A stretch of 64,000 nt of DNA from Clostridium sp. K4410.MGS-306 (GCA_000980375.1 LARD01000007.1:60393-124392); one strand, 5' to 3'; positions 52,040-61,397 are shown, counted from the first letter of the stretch. The notes: generated from the sequence alone by a model not told the origin. Numbers and translations: made by a program.

Positions 52040-53128
52040 TTGAGCAATTTGACTTTAAAGGCAACTGCTGTGGGAAGTCTTCCTCATAAAGATGCTAAAG
52101 AAGCAATCGGACTTATTTTTGATACTTTTAAAGAAATACCATTCTGGCCGCAGCTGGCTAATGTTGACAGGCATGAGGATATGACTGTTCAGTATATTCA
52201 AGGAATTCCTGGGATAATATACGATGAAAAAAACTGTAAATACTGCTATGATGCCCAGTCTGACAAGTTTTTTGAAGAGCTTGAAGAATTCTTTATGGAC
52301 TATGAGGCAATCGTAAACGAAAAGGATTTTACAAACCTTGATAAATACGCAATAACAGCACCGTATACAAGTGCGATTCCTTTGTATTTGGAGAAATTTA
52401 AACAGGGAAATTACAGCTATGCAAAATGCCACATAATCGGGCCCTTTACATGGGGAACAAGCCTTTGCGGCGAAGACGGGGTGTGTGCCTTTTATGATGA
52501 GACATACAGAGAAGTTTTGATTAAAGGCCTTACGCTAAAAGCTGTTTGGCAGATACAACAGATAAAAAAAGCCAACCCTGACACTAAACCAGTTATGTTT
52601 ATGGACGAACCTGTTATGTCGCAGTACGGTACATCAGCTTTTATAACTGTAAAAAAAGAAGAGGTTGTTGAAGCATTAAAAGAAATATCTGATATAATCA
52701 AAGACTTTGGCGGCTTGTGTGCAGTACACTGTTGCGGCAAGTCTGACTGGTCAGTGCTCATTGAGGCGGGTGTTGATATCATAAACTTTGATGCTTTCTC
52801 GTATTCAAAGAGTCTTGGCGCTTATGCAAAAGACATGGAAAAATTCTTAAAATCCGGCGGATATATTGCCTGGGGTATTGTGCCGACTCTTGATAAAGAC
52901 GCGCTTGAGAAAACGAATTTAGAAGAACTTGAACAAAAATTTGAAAGCGCTGTAGATGACCTTGTGCAAAAATCAAAAGGGAAAATAGAAAGAGACATGA
53001 TTATAAAACAGAGCTTTTTTACACCATCATGCGGAGCGGGCGGTTTAACTATGGAGCTGGCCAAAAAGGCAATGGTGCTTGTGAATGAGCTTTCAGAGAG
53101 TTTAAAACAAAAATACGGGGTAAATTAA
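52040..53128 (+). CDS. MetE-core family methyltransferase-like protein
   Basis: 362 residues from TTG 52040 (GGGGTGA upstream). The length equals only the C-terminal catalytic half of cobalamin-independent methionine synthase. ATAVGSLPH near the N-terminus, MFMDEPVMSQYG, the zinc ligands AVHCCGKSD (His-x-Cys) and the last Cys in TPSCGAGGL match. Such short core MetE proteins are thought to use a methyl-corrinoid instead of methyl-tetrahydrofolate-triglutamate. The next genes, a CooC-like ATPase and folD, fit one-carbon metabolism. It could instead be annotated as a uroporphyrinogen decarboxylase-like methyltransferase. Confidence 0.75.
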   Translation: MSNLTLKATAVGSLPHKDAKEAIGLIFDTFKEIPFWPQLANVDRHEDMTVQYIQGIPGIIYDEKNCKYCYDAQSDKFFEELEEFFMDYEAIVNEKDFTNLDKYAITAPYTSAIPLYLEKFKQGNYSYAKCHIIGPFTWGTSLCGEDGVCAFYDETYREVLIKGLTLKAVWQIQQIKKANPDTKPVMFMDEPVMSQYGTSAFITVKKEEVVEALKEISDIIKDFGGLCAVHCCGKSDWSVLIEAGVDIINFDAFSYSKSLGAYAKDMEKFLKSGGYIAWGIVPTLDKDALEKTNLEELEQKFESAVDDLVQKSKGKIERDMIIKQSFFTPSCGAGGLTMELAKKAMVLVNELSESLKQKYGVN

Positions 53129-53880
53129 TGACATTAGCAATTGCAATTACAGGAAAAAGCGGAAGCGGAAAAACAACGATTACAAAGAATTTTGTAAAAG
53201 TTTTAAAAGAAACATACCCCGACAAATCCATACTACTTTTTGATAATGATCTTTCAACAGAGCTGGCCCACAGCTACGGCATGGATGTGAGAAACACAAT
53301 ATATGGTATCAGAAGCGGAAAACACGAATATAAAACAGGGATTCCGTCTCGTATGACAAAACAGGAATATATTGAATGGGCGCTTGAGGATATTCTTGTT
53401 GAAGTAGAGGAAAATGTTGACCTTATTGTTTCGTGGCTGGTTCCGTCAAAAGACTGTCGCTGTCCTGTCACCGGTTTGATTGCCGACGCTGTGGCAAAGC
53501 TTATAAATGGCTATGACATAGTTGTGTTTGATTGCGAGTTTGACCTTAAATATCTTCATCAGCTTGTGGACATCCCCATGGATGTTACGCTCATTGTTGC
53601 AAATCCGACAGAAGAATCCATATTTCTTGCTCAGCGTATTGAGGAGTTTTCAGCAAAATATGCTGCAGGCGGCCAAATGGCTCTTGTCTTGAACAATGTT
53701 GATAATGAGCAGTATAATAAAATACAGGATTATTTGAGCAAATATTCGCTTGAGGTTCTTGGCGTGATTCCAAAAGACAAGGCACTTTTAGAACACTCTA
53801 TTGATAAAAACTCAAAAATAGTGGAAGATGCTATTAAGGCACTTTATTTCAGATTGAATCTGCCTCAGGTTAGAAATTAG
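53128..53880 (+). CDS. CooC/MinD-like P-loop ATPase
   Basis: 250 residues. P-loop ITGKSGSGKTTITKNF with an extra Lys (deviant Walker A, as in MinD/CooC), FDNDLSTELAHSYG as the switch, and VVFDCEFDLKYLHQLVD as Walker B. CooC proteins load nickel into CO dehydrogenase or act on corrinoid proteins. A CRCPV motif near residue 110 has two cysteines that might bind metal. The start overlaps the MetE-core stop by one base (TAATG), so they are coupled. Confidence 0.82.
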   Translation: MTLAIAITGKSGSGKTTITKNFVKVLKETYPDKSILLFDNDLSTELAHSYGMDVRNTIYGIRSGKHEYKTGIPSRMTKQEYIEWALEDILVEVEENVDLIVSWLVPSKDCRCPVTGLIADAVAKLINGYDIVVFDCEFDLKYLHQLVDIPMDVTLIVANPTEESIFLAQRIEEFSAKYAAGGQMALVLNNVDNEQYNKIQDYLSKYSLEVLGVIPKDKALLEHSIDKNSKIVEDAIKALYFRLNLPQVRN

Positions 53881-53889
53881 GAATTAATT

Positions 53890-54735
53890 ATGGCAAAGTT
53901 GATAGAAGGAAAAGTTGTTGCACAAAAAATACTGGAGAATTTGTCTGATGAGATTTTGTTTTTAGACAAAAAGCCCTCTCTTGCCGTGATTATTGTAGGT
54001 GATGACCCTGCCAGCAAGATATATGTTAATTTAAAAAAGAAAAAAGCACAGGAGCTGGGTATTACATCACAGGTTATAGAAATGAACGCCTCGGTTACAG
54101 AGCAGGAGCTTTTGGACAAGATTGATGAGCTCAATAACAATAAAGAGGTTAATGCAATACTCGTGCAGCTGCCTTTGCCTGCGCATATAAATACGCAAAA
54201 AGTTATTGAAAAAATCAGCCCGATTAAAGATGTTGATTGTTTTCATCCATACAATATGGGTAAAATTGCCACGGGATTAAAACCCTATGTTTATCCTTGC
54301 ACGCCAAAAGGTATTATCAGGCTGCTTGAGTATTATGATATAGATATTGCAAGCAAAAACGCAGTTGTTGTCGGACGTTCAAATATTGTGGGACGGCCGG
54401 TCGGACAAATGCTTTTGAACAGTAATGCGACTGTTACTTTTTGCCACAGCAAAACAAAAGACCTTGCAAAAATTACCAAAACCGCGGATATTCTGATATG
54501 TGCAGCAGGCAGGCTAAACCTGATTACACGCGATATGGTAAAAGAAGGCGCTGTTGTTATTGATGTTGGCATGAACAGAAAAGAAGACGGAAAGCTGGCA
54601 GGAGATGTTGATTTCTTCAATGTCGAAACAGTAGCTTCGTACATCACTCCTGTGCCGGGCGGTGTGGGGCCAATGACAATTTGCTCTTTGATGCAAAATA
54701 CGTTTGACTTGTACAAAATTCAAAATGAGGTATAA
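53890..54735 (+). CDS. folD: Methylene-THF dehydrogenase/methenyl-THF cyclohydrolase
   Basis: 281 residues, bifunctional FolD. DPASKIYVNLKKKKAQELGI holds the catalytic Tyr and Lys (YxxxK), QLPLPAHI is typical, VVGRSNIVGRPVGQMLL is the NADP-binding loop, and TPVPGGVGPMT ends the domain. It interconverts methylene-, methenyl- and formyl-THF. Third gene of the one-carbon cluster, 9 bases after the CooC-like gene. Confidence 0.97.
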   Translation: MAKLIEGKVVAQKILENLSDEILFLDKKPSLAVIIVGDDPASKIYVNLKKKKAQELGITSQVIEMNASVTEQELLDKIDELNNNKEVNAILVQLPLPAHINTQKVIEKISPIKDVDCFHPYNMGKIATGLKPYVYPCTPKGIIRLLEYYDIDIASKNAVVVGRSNIVGRPVGQMLLNSNATVTFCHSKTKDLAKITKTADILICAAGRLNLITRDMVKEGAVVIDVGMNRKEDGKLAGDVDFFNVETVASYITPVPGGVGPMTICSLMQNTFDLYKIQNEV

Positions 54736-54739
54736 AAAT

Positions 54740-55924
54740 ATGGCGCAACAATCAGTAGAAAAAAATCCAAATAAAGCACAGCAGTTTTTAGAATACTTTA
54801 ACAAAGTTATTGTGCCCGAGGCTTCTTCTGTTGAGGGCAAAAGGAATAAAATCATTACATTTTTTAAGGTATGGGGCATTATTGTCACAGGTTGTGCACT
54901 TTTGATGGCTATAGCTTGTTTAAACCCCAAACACATTGATTTTGGCGTATTTTTCACTATATTCTTGCCGCCGGTAGTTATTCTGGTTCTTGTGCCGTTG
55001 TTTTTTGTAAGAAGCCTTTATGCAATCAGTGCAAAGAAAAAGATTCTGCCAAAACTGCTCTCTTTCTGGGGCGAATTTAATTATGTACCACCTATAAATA
55101 TTTATACAGCACTTTATGGATGTATTAAAAACAAAACAGGCATTGGCGGTCTGCTGAACGAAATATTTCAGGACAAAAGGTCGGATATTTCTATTGACCA
55201 CAACATAATGTCTCGTCTTTTGCGCTACGAAAATGTTTCCTTTGACGATAAAATTACAGGCCGTTATGAGGATATTAATCTCGAGCTGGCAGAGTTTCAT
55301 ACCTATTACACAACAAGAGACAGCAAGGGCAACAAAAGCAAACACATAACTTTTAAGGGTGTATGTTTTAGTGCTGTTATGAACAAAAGTTTTAAAGGTA
55401 TGACCGCTATTTCAACAACCAGCCTGGACAAAAGAAGACTCGATAGAGGCAATAGATTACTGATAGAAGGCGATGTTGATCTTGGTGACTTGTTTGATGC
55501 AGGTAAAAAGTTTTTGAAATCAGGTTTTGACAAACAAAAACTTATCCAAAAAACACAGGAGTTTGAAGCTGCCCAGGAAGCTGCTGAATCTGCCCCTAAG
55601 TGTCAGGATGTAATGCTTGAAGACCCCGAGTTTAGAGATATGTTCAGTGTCTATTCAAATGACCAGGTCGAAGCAAGATATATCCTGACAACAGCGTTTA
55701 TGGAAAGATTTAAAAAGATGGAAAAGTCTTTCAATGGTGGAATCAAAGCAATTTTTATCGACAACAAGATTTATATTCTTGTTGATGACAGAAAAAACTG
55801 GTTCGAAATTCCGTTTTTCAAATCAGCAACTGATATAAACAACTACAAAGAGTTTATCAACGATTTTACAAAACTGCTTGCTATCATCGAAACACTCAAA
55901 CTTAATGAGAATATCGGTCTTTAA
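54740..55924 (+). CDS. DUF3137 membrane protein
   Basis: 394 residues from ATG 54740 (GAGG 10 bases upstream). Two membrane segments lie near residues 40-60 and 68-90. The cytoplasmic part contains DPEFRDMFSVYSNDQVEARYIL, the conserved DUF3137 stretch, and later GGIKAIFIDNKIYILVDD. The family has no known function. It follows folD by 4 bases and is probably in the same transcript. Confidence 0.88.
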   Translation: MAQQSVEKNPNKAQQFLEYFNKVIVPEASSVEGKRNKIITFFKVWGIIVTGCALLMAIACLNPKHIDFGVFFTIFLPPVVILVLVPLFFVRSLYAISAKKKILPKLLSFWGEFNYVPPINIYTALYGCIKNKTGIGGLLNEIFQDKRSDISIDHNIMSRLLRYENVSFDDKITGRYEDINLELAEFHTYYTTRDSKGNKSKHITFKGVCFSAVMNKSFKGMTAISTTSLDKRRLDRGNRLLIEGDVDLGDLFDAGKKFLKSGFDKQKLIQKTQEFEAAQEAAESAPKCQDVMLEDPEFRDMFSVYSNDQVEARYILTTAFMERFKKMEKSFNGGIKAIFIDNKIYILVDDRKNWFEIPFFKSATDINNYKEFINDFTKLLAIIETLKLNENIGL

Positions 55925-55988
55925 TAAGTCGTTGCAGTAAGTTGAAAATTATAATATAATTTCGGTATACACAATTTTAGGTGAACAA

Positions 55989-56336
55989 ATGGCAAAACAT
56001 AACGATACAATTCCTATAGAAGTATGTATTTTAACAGTAGACCACGATATAAAAGGGACTGTGCACGTTTCTAAATATACCAACACAAACCGGGAATTGA
56101 CTGACCTTTTAAATGATAAGGAAAGAAGATTCCTCGCTGTTACCAATGTTGAAATATACCCGAGAAACTCAAACCAGCCTCCAAGAAGATACAACTTCTT
56201 AGAAATTCATATGGATTACGTTTTGATGGTTCATCCGTCTTCTCAAGTTGTGTTTAAAGAGTCATCAAAAGCACAGGAAGACATTGCAAGATTCAGAGAG
56301 TTAAGAAATAAATTGAGCCAGACAAAACCGTTTTAG
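55989..56336 (+). CDS. Small hypothetical protein
   Basis: 115 residues, beta-rich and soluble. Visible patches are GTVHVSKYTNTNRELTDLL and RRYNFLEIHMDYVLMVHP. It reads like a small protein family shared by cyanobacterial and melainabacterial genomes, but I cannot name it with certainty. AGGTGAAC lies about 6 bases before the ATG. It is 37 bases before the glycosyltransferase gene. Confidence 0.75.
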   Translation: MAKHNDTIPIEVCILTVDHDIKGTVHVSKYTNTNRELTDLLNDKERRFLAVTNVEIYPRNSNQPPRRYNFLEIHMDYVLMVHPSSQVVFKESSKAQEDIARFRELRNKLSQTKPF

Positions 56337-56373
56337 GCCTATCGGCTTAATTTTGTGAATTTGGTATGAAAAA

Positions 56374-57366
56374 ATGAAAAAGCCGAAAAAAATATTAATG
56401 GTTAACTTTGGCGGCATTGGGGATGAAATCCTGTTTTTGCCTGCTATTTCCAGCTTAAAAAAGGAATTTCCCGACGCTGAAATAACCCTTGCCCTGGAGC
56501 CAAGAAGCAAGTCTGTAAAAGATTTGTCTAACCTTATTAATGACGTTATGTGCGTTGATATAAAAGGTAAAGGCGCTAAACATAAATATTGGGAGCTGTT
56601 AAAATTCGCCATGAAGGCGCGTGAGGGCAAATTTGATATGGTGTTTTCATCAGGTGCAAATCAGCTCATCCCGCTTTTGTTGTTTTCAACAGGTATAAAA
56701 CAGCGCTATGGTTACAAGAGTGGTTTTTTGAGCAACTTGCTTTTGACACGCGCAGTTGAGCTCAACAAGAATCAGTATGCGTCTTTTATGTACCATGAGC
56801 TTGTTACTCCAGTTACGGACAAAAAAACGCTGTATCCGGAAATTGATGCCGGCGATATTGAAAAAGAGCCCGGCTCTGTGCTTATTCACCCCGGTGTGAG
56901 CAAGATGAGCGTTGTGAAAAATATGGTAAAAACCTGGTCTCCGGAAATCTGGGCAGAGCTTGTAAAAAAAGTCCTTGCAAAAGGTAAAAAAGTTTATTTA
57001 ATAGGCGGCCCAGATGACAAAGAATGTATTGAAAAAATTGTCGAAATAATCGGTGATACGCCTAACTTTGAAAATCTTTACGGCACAACAAAGAATATAA
57101 TGGACCTTGCGCGTCTTACAAAACGCTCTGAAACGCTTATCTGTTCAGACTCGGCTCCTATGCACATTGGTGTTGGCGTTGGTACAAGAACCCTTGCTCT
57201 TTTCGGCCCGACAGATGAAAAAAAACTTATCCCTGATAACGAAAAATTTGTTGCAATAAAAAACAACTGCGACTGCCGTCCGTGCCTTTGGGACAAACGT
57301 CAAACAACATGTGACGAGCTAAAGTGTCTCAAAATCGATTTGGACGAAGTTGTTAATCTTGTTTAG
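56374..57366 (+). CDS. Glycosyltransferase family 9 (heptosyltransferase-like)
   Basis: 330 residues, GT-B fold. MVNFGGIGDEILFLPAISSLKKEFPDAEI is the acceptor-side start, VLIHPGVSK and the C-terminal LICSDSAPMHIGVGVGTRTLALFGPTDEKK are the ADP-heptose site. It should add heptose or another sugar to a lipopolysaccharide-like core, supporting a diderm envelope. CDCRPC near the end is a typical Cys pair. No other LPS gene is adjacent. Confidence 0.92.
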   Translation: MKKPKKILMVNFGGIGDEILFLPAISSLKKEFPDAEITLALEPRSKSVKDLSNLINDVMCVDIKGKGAKHKYWELLKFAMKAREGKFDMVFSSGANQLIPLLLFSTGIKQRYGYKSGFLSNLLLTRAVELNKNQYASFMYHELVTPVTDKKTLYPEIDAGDIEKEPGSVLIHPGVSKMSVVKNMVKTWSPEIWAELVKKVLAKGKKVYLIGGPDDKECIEKIVEIIGDTPNFENLYGTTKNIMDLARLTKRSETLICSDSAPMHIGVGVGTRTLALFGPTDEKKLIPDNEKFVAIKNNCDCRPCLWDKRQTTCDELKCLKIDLDEVVNLV

Positions 57367-57381
57367 TTTTTTTATTAATAA

Positions 57382-57415
57382 AAAAAAGAACCTCACATTT
57401 GTGAGGTTCTTTTTT
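57382..57415. terminator. Bidirectional terminator
   Basis: A perfect 15-bp stem with loop ATTT; the inner part is GAACCTCAC/GTGAGGTTC, flanked by A-run and T-run. It serves the convergent glycosyltransferase and pseudopilin genes. Confidence 0.9.
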
Positions 57416-57434
57416 AGTTTAAGTTTCAATCAAA

Positions 57435-57977
57435 CTATTTTTGGTATAAAACCATACCCATTGTTTCGTTAGCAGGTAATGCTTTTTGAGGGTAAATAGC
57501 GATTGTGAAAAGGTCAAAGATTCTTGTTGTAGAAGTAGTGTATCTGTTAGGACCTTTCATACCGTTAACGTCAACTTCAACAACTGAACAAATGTTGCCT
57601 TCTGTTGCCTGGTCGTTAGCATTACAATTTGAACTAGGTTGACCCATAGCGCCTCTTTGTTCAGCATAAGTTTTGAACCACATACCGTCAGCAGTATAAA
57701 GTTCAGTGTTAGTTTGGTCAGAAGACATAACGTTTAATCTTTGTGTTAACAGATCAAAGAATGCTGTACCGTTATAGTCAGTAGCATCTCTACCGTCTAA
57801 CGCGTAGTTCAACGTAACTGCCTGGTTGATCATAGAAGTTGCTTTTTTGTAAGCAGCTCTAAATTCTTGTTGAGCGGTAGATTGCATCAATGAAGGAATT
57901 GTCATAGCTGCGATTACACCGATAATCATCAATGTAACTAAAACTTCCGCTAAAGTAAAACCTGATTTTTTGTTCAT
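57435..57977 (-). CDS. Type IV pilin/pseudopilin-like protein
   Basis: 180 residues with a type III (prepilin) signal: KKSG before FTLAEVLVTLMIIG, with Glu at mature position 5, then a hydrophobic helix ending TIPSLM. The exported part has two cysteines (SSNCNAND and NICSVVE) and acidic patches. This exact pilin style is abundant in Gastranaerophilales-type genomes. It may be a minor pilin or a type II-secretion pseudopilin. GAGGA lies before the ATG. Monocistronic. Confidence 0.92.
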   Translation of the reverse strand: MNKKSGFTLAEVLVTLMIIGVIAAMTIPSLMQSTAQQEFRAAYKKATSMINQAVTLNYALDGRDATDYNGTAFFDLLTQRLNVMSSDQTNTELYTADGMWFKTYAEQRGAMGQPSSNCNANDQATEGNICSVVEVDVNGMKGPNRYTTSTTRIFDLFTIAIYPQKALPANETMGMVLYQK

Positions 57978-58144
57978 AAGATCCTCTTTCTTTCTTATTT
58001 AAAAAGCCTTATTTCATTTAACACTAATTTGTATTATACCTATTAACTATATATCATTCATTATAAAAATGCAATACATTAACAAGGTTAATTACTATAT
58101 GCCCACAACCATAGGTTGTTAAACATGTTTTAAATTTTTTGGTT

Positions 58145-58156
58145 TATAATTTACAT
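58145..58156 (+). promoter_or_regulatory. -10 box of mnmG, leaderless
   Basis: TATAAT (58145-58150) is exactly 6 bases before ATG 58157 and no ribosome binding site is present. An inverted repeat ACAACC-ATA-GGTTGT lies at 58105-58119. Confidence 0.55.
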
Positions 58157-60010
58157 ATGTTTAAATTTGACTTAATTATAGTTGGTTCCGGCCATGCCGG
58201 ATGTGAAGCCGCCATAAGCGCTGCAAAACTGGGGCTTAAGACCCTTTTGATGACACTAAATCTGGATAATATTGCGCTGATGCCATGCAACCCTGCTGTT
58301 GGTGGGCCTGCAAAGTCATGCCTTGTAAGAGAAATTGATGCATTAGGCGGGGTAATGGGTATAGTAACAGATGCCACATATATCCAGATGAAAACACTAA
58401 ATTCCTCCAGAGGTCCGGCAGTACGTGCGCTAAGAGCGCAGTCGGACAAAAAAGAATACATGACTTTCATGAGACGTTTGATTGAAAGTAATCAAAATAT
58501 TTCCCTAAAACAGGCAATGGCAACAGAGCTTATTGTTGAAAACGATACAGTAAAAGGCGTTAAAGACGAATTTGGCTTGGAGTATTTGGCTCCGGCTGTT
58601 ATTTTGACAACCGGTACATCATTGGAGGGTAAATGCTACGTAGGTCTTCAATATGTCAATGCCGGTAGAATGGGCGAACGCGCTGCAACAGGACTCTCTG
58701 CTTCTCTTCTTAAAAACGGACTTGAATTGAAGCGTCTTAAAACAGGCACCCCTGCAAGAGTGGATTCGCGTACAATTGATTATTCAAAAATGACGATACA
58801 GCCCGGAGATGAAGAGCTAAGATTTTTCTCATTTGAACCAAATCGTCCTGTAAGAAAACAATACCCGTGCTATCTCACAAGAACAACTGAAAAAACGCAC
58901 GAGATAATAAAAAATAACCTTGATAAATCTCCATTGTATGCCGGACTCATCCACGGAATAGGCCCGAGGTACTGTCCTTCTATTGAGGATAAGGTGGTGA
59001 GATTTGCTCATAACCCATCACACCATATTTTTATTGAGCCGGAAGGCAAAGATACTTACGAAATCTATGTACAGGGCTTTTCAACCAGTCTGCCGGCTCA
59101 TGTTCAGGTAGAAATGCTCAAATCCCTTCCCGGGCTTGAAAATGTTCATATCATCAAACCTGCTTATGCAGTAGAATATGATGCTGTTCCTGCTTTACAG
59201 CTTTCGCATTCTTTGATGACAAAAAAAATCAAAGGGCTTTTCTGTGCAGGCCAAATTAACGGTACAAGCGGTTATGAAGAAGCTGCTGCACAGGGGCTTG
59301 TTGCAGGCATAAACGCCTATAATTACTTAAATAATAAAGAAATGCTCGAGCTTTCAAGAAGCAACTCCTATATCGGCACATTGATTGATGACCTTGTGAC
59401 AAAAGATATTCAAGAGCCATACAGAATGCTTACCTCGCGCTCGGAATACAGGCTGCTTCTGCGTCAGGATAACGCAGATGAAAGACTTACGCCAATCGGT
59501 TACAAAATGGGCCTGATAAGTGAAGAGCGTTATCAAAGATTCCTGAATAAACAGGAGCAAATTCAAAAAGAAATAGAGCGCATGAAATCGCAAAAAGTTT
59601 CACCGACTGATGAGGTAAACAGCATTCTTGCCAAATATGAAGAACACATGGATAAAGGCATGAAGCTTGCAGAGCTGGTTAAACGGCCTAATATAGATTA
59701 TAAAGTCTTAAAAGAAATCGATGCTCAAACACGTGAGTTGAATCTTTGTCCTGAAATTTATGAAGAAGCTGAAATCAAAATAAAATATGACGGCTATATC
59801 AAACGTCAAAACCAGCAGATAGAGACACTTGACCGTCTTGAAAAAATAAAAATACCCGCTGATATAAATTATGATGAAATAAATCACATATCAACGGAAA
59901 CAAAAGAAAAACTGGCCAAAGTCCGCCCTGCAACACTAGCGCAGGCTTCCAGAATCGGTGGTGTAAAACCTGCCGATATCTCTGTTTTGATGGTAATGCT
60001 CAAACATTAA
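58157..60010 (+). CDS. mnmG: tRNA uridine-5-carboxymethylaminomethyl synthase MnmG
   Basis: 617 residues from ATG 58157; the TTG at 58139 lies upstream of the -10 box. FAD-binding IIVGSGHAGCEAA, PCNPAVGGPAKSCLVREIDALGG with the catalytic Cys region, GQINGTSGYEEAAAQGL and the C-terminal helical domain are complete. With MnmE it modifies wobble U34 of several tRNAs. mnmE and rsmG are not adjacent. Element copy D directly follows its stop. Confidence 0.97.
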   Translation: MFKFDLIIVGSGHAGCEAAISAAKLGLKTLLMTLNLDNIALMPCNPAVGGPAKSCLVREIDALGGVMGIVTDATYIQMKTLNSSRGPAVRALRAQSDKKEYMTFMRRLIESNQNISLKQAMATELIVENDTVKGVKDEFGLEYLAPAVILTTGTSLEGKCYVGLQYVNAGRMGERAATGLSASLLKNGLELKRLKTGTPARVDSRTIDYSKMTIQPGDEELRFFSFEPNRPVRKQYPCYLTRTTEKTHEIIKNNLDKSPLYAGLIHGIGPRYCPSIEDKVVRFAHNPSHHIFIEPEGKDTYEIYVQGFSTSLPAHVQVEMLKSLPGLENVHIIKPAYAVEYDAVPALQLSHSLMTKKIKGLFCAGQINGTSGYEEAAAQGLVAGINAYNYLNNKEMLELSRSNSYIGTLIDDLVTKDIQEPYRMLTSRSEYRLLLRQDNADERLTPIGYKMGLISEERYQRFLNKQEQIQKEIERMKSQKVSPTDEVNSILAKYEEHMDKGMKLAELVKRPNIDYKVLKEIDAQTRELNLCPEIYEEAEIKIKYDGYIKRQNQQIETLDRLEKIKIPADINYDEINHISTETKEKLAKVRPATLAQASRIGGVKPADISVLMVMLKH

Positions 60011-60071
60011 TTGAAAAGGTGAATAATCTGATGGAAACGTTGAGTTTTCAGCAGATTATGACACTAGATTA
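60011..60071 (+). ncRNA. Candidate structured element, copy D
   Basis: TTGAAAAGGTGA (60011-60022), 8-bp stem ATAATCTG/CAGATTAT (60023-60030 and 60052-60059), GACACTAGATTA (60060-60071). The inner hairpin is GGAAAC/GTTTTC. It begins at the first base after the mnmG stop and ends 9 bases before the convergent thyX stop. Confidence 0.5.
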
Positions 60072-60079
60072 AAAATTAA

Positions 60080-60787
60080 TTATACCTTTGCCAAAAATTC
60101 TTCTTTTCTTATTTTTCTGCCGCAGCATTTGTCTTCGTCGCAGTAGCCGAGACGTTCACATTTTGGCACAAGGTAAGGTGCAAGCCATGGCTCTTCTTTG
60201 AGCAGCTCTTCGCACATCATTTTTACCATTACTCTTATTTCATATTGAGCACGTGTGCAAAGGCGGATATTTGCAATGTGAATCAACTCCCTGAGATTGA
60301 GCGATGCCACCATTGAGCTGGCTGCTGCATTTGGCAGAACAAATCTTGCGTCTTCGGCCGGAATGCCGGCTTCTGTCATTTCAAGGTAAAACTCTGAAAC
60401 TTTGCCCATGAACTCTTCATATTTTTTAAGAAGCTCAGGATTTTTTTCTATAGTGGGCGGAGTTATATAATCAAACTGTCCTTTTTCTTTGACATATCTT
60501 TGTGACTTTTGTGAAAAAGATACATGTCTGTGTCTAACAAACTGGTGTGTGCATGCTCTTGATACGTTAGAAATAGCAAAAGAAACCTGAATATGCTCAA
60601 TTGTGGAGTAGTGGCCTGATGAGATAACACGTTCTATAAGTTTGAGCATTTTTTCTTCATCAGCTGCATTATCGTAAATATTTACGGGAGAGTCTGCGCT
60701 GTAGCAGGTTCTGCATGCTGTGTAAATTGTTTTAAGCATATTTTCCGGTTTTGAAATAAGCTTTACTACCGGTTTGTTATTTTCCAT
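60080..60787 (-). CDS. thyX: Flavin-dependent thymidylate synthase
   Basis: 235 residues. The ThyX motif RHR-x7-S is visible in RHRHVSFSQKS near residue 82. It makes dTMP from dUMP with methylene-THF, FAD and NADPH, leaving THF, so it links to folD upstream. HIANIRLCTRAQYEIR is the conserved C-terminal helix. The tail has CDEDKCCG, three extra cysteines. GGGG lies before the ATG. Confidence 0.96.
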   Translation of the reverse strand: MENNKPVVKLISKPENMLKTIYTACRTCYSADSPVNIYDNAADEEKMLKLIERVISSGHYSTIEHIQVSFAISNVSRACTHQFVRHRHVSFSQKSQRYVKEKGQFDYITPPTIEKNPELLKKYEEFMGKVSEFYLEMTEAGIPAEDARFVLPNAAASSMVASLNLRELIHIANIRLCTRAQYEIRVMVKMMCEELLKEEPWLAPYLVPKCERLGYCDEDKCCGRKIRKEEFLAKV

Positions 60788-60886
60788 AATTCCCCTATCT
60801 TTATTTAATCTTTTTCAACATGATAACATTGTACAAATTTTTTGTAAAAAACATTAATCTTTTTTAATTTATAACCACGCTCATGG

Positions 60887-60914
60887 TTGACGCACGAGTT
60901 TTAAATGCTATGCT
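60887..60914 (+). promoter_or_regulatory. rpsO promoter
   Basis: TTGACG (60887-60892), 16 bases, TATGCT (60909-60914). About 70 bases of leader precede rpsO, room for S15 autoregulation as known in other bacteria. Confidence 0.6.
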
Positions 60915-60989
60915 GATTGTACGATAAATTTATTTTATTTAGTTTACGCCACCAACTTAAACTGATTAAAATAGAAAAAGGAAAACAAA

Positions 60990-61265
60990 ATGGCAATAAA
61001 CTTAGCAAAAGAAGAAAAAGAAGTAATCATCAAAAAATTCGGTAAAGACGCTAAAGACTCAGGCTCTGCCGAAGTACAAATCGCTTTGTTAACTCAAAAA
61101 ATCACTGAATTAACAGAACACTTGAAAATCAACAAAAAAGATTTCCAGGGCAGACGCGGACTTTTGATGATGGTTGGCCAGAGAAAAAGACTTCTTGCTT
61201 ACGTTAAAAAGCAAGACCTCCAAAAATACAGAGACCTCATCAAAGAACTCGGTATCAGAGGCTAG
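60990..61265 (+). CDS. rpsO: 30S ribosomal protein S15
   Basis: 91 residues, full length. [22 protein letters not shown] and [20 protein letters not shown] are the S15 rRNA-binding helices. S15 binds 16S rRNA early in 30S assembly. AAAAGGAAAAC lies before the ATG. It is followed by its own terminator, so pnp is not co-transcribed. Confidence 0.98.
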   Translation: MAINLAKEEKEVIIKKFGKDAKDSGSAEVQIALLTQKITELTEHLKINKKDFQGRRGLLMMVGQRKRLLAYVKKQDLQKYRDLIKELGIRG

Positions 61266-61282
61266 TCTTACATTTAAAATTC

Positions 61283-61320
61283 AAAGAGACCTTCCTTTAT
61301 ATATGGAAGGTCTCTTTTTA
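61283..61320 (+). terminator. Terminator of rpsO
   Basis: AAAGAGACCTTCC (61283-61295) pairs with GGAAGGTCTCTTT (61305-61317), followed by T-run. Confidence 0.9.
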
Positions 61321-61397
61321 TAGTTTTTTATTAATTTTATTAAAAAGTATAAAAATTCTAAGACTTAAGAATAGTATTTTTCATTTAGATAATAGTT

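Noticed and set aside
60023-60059. Possible hammerhead-like core in element copy D (CTGATG...GAAAC)
   Set aside because: The conserved CUGANGA/GAAA arrangement and third stem are missing, and the other copies lack it.
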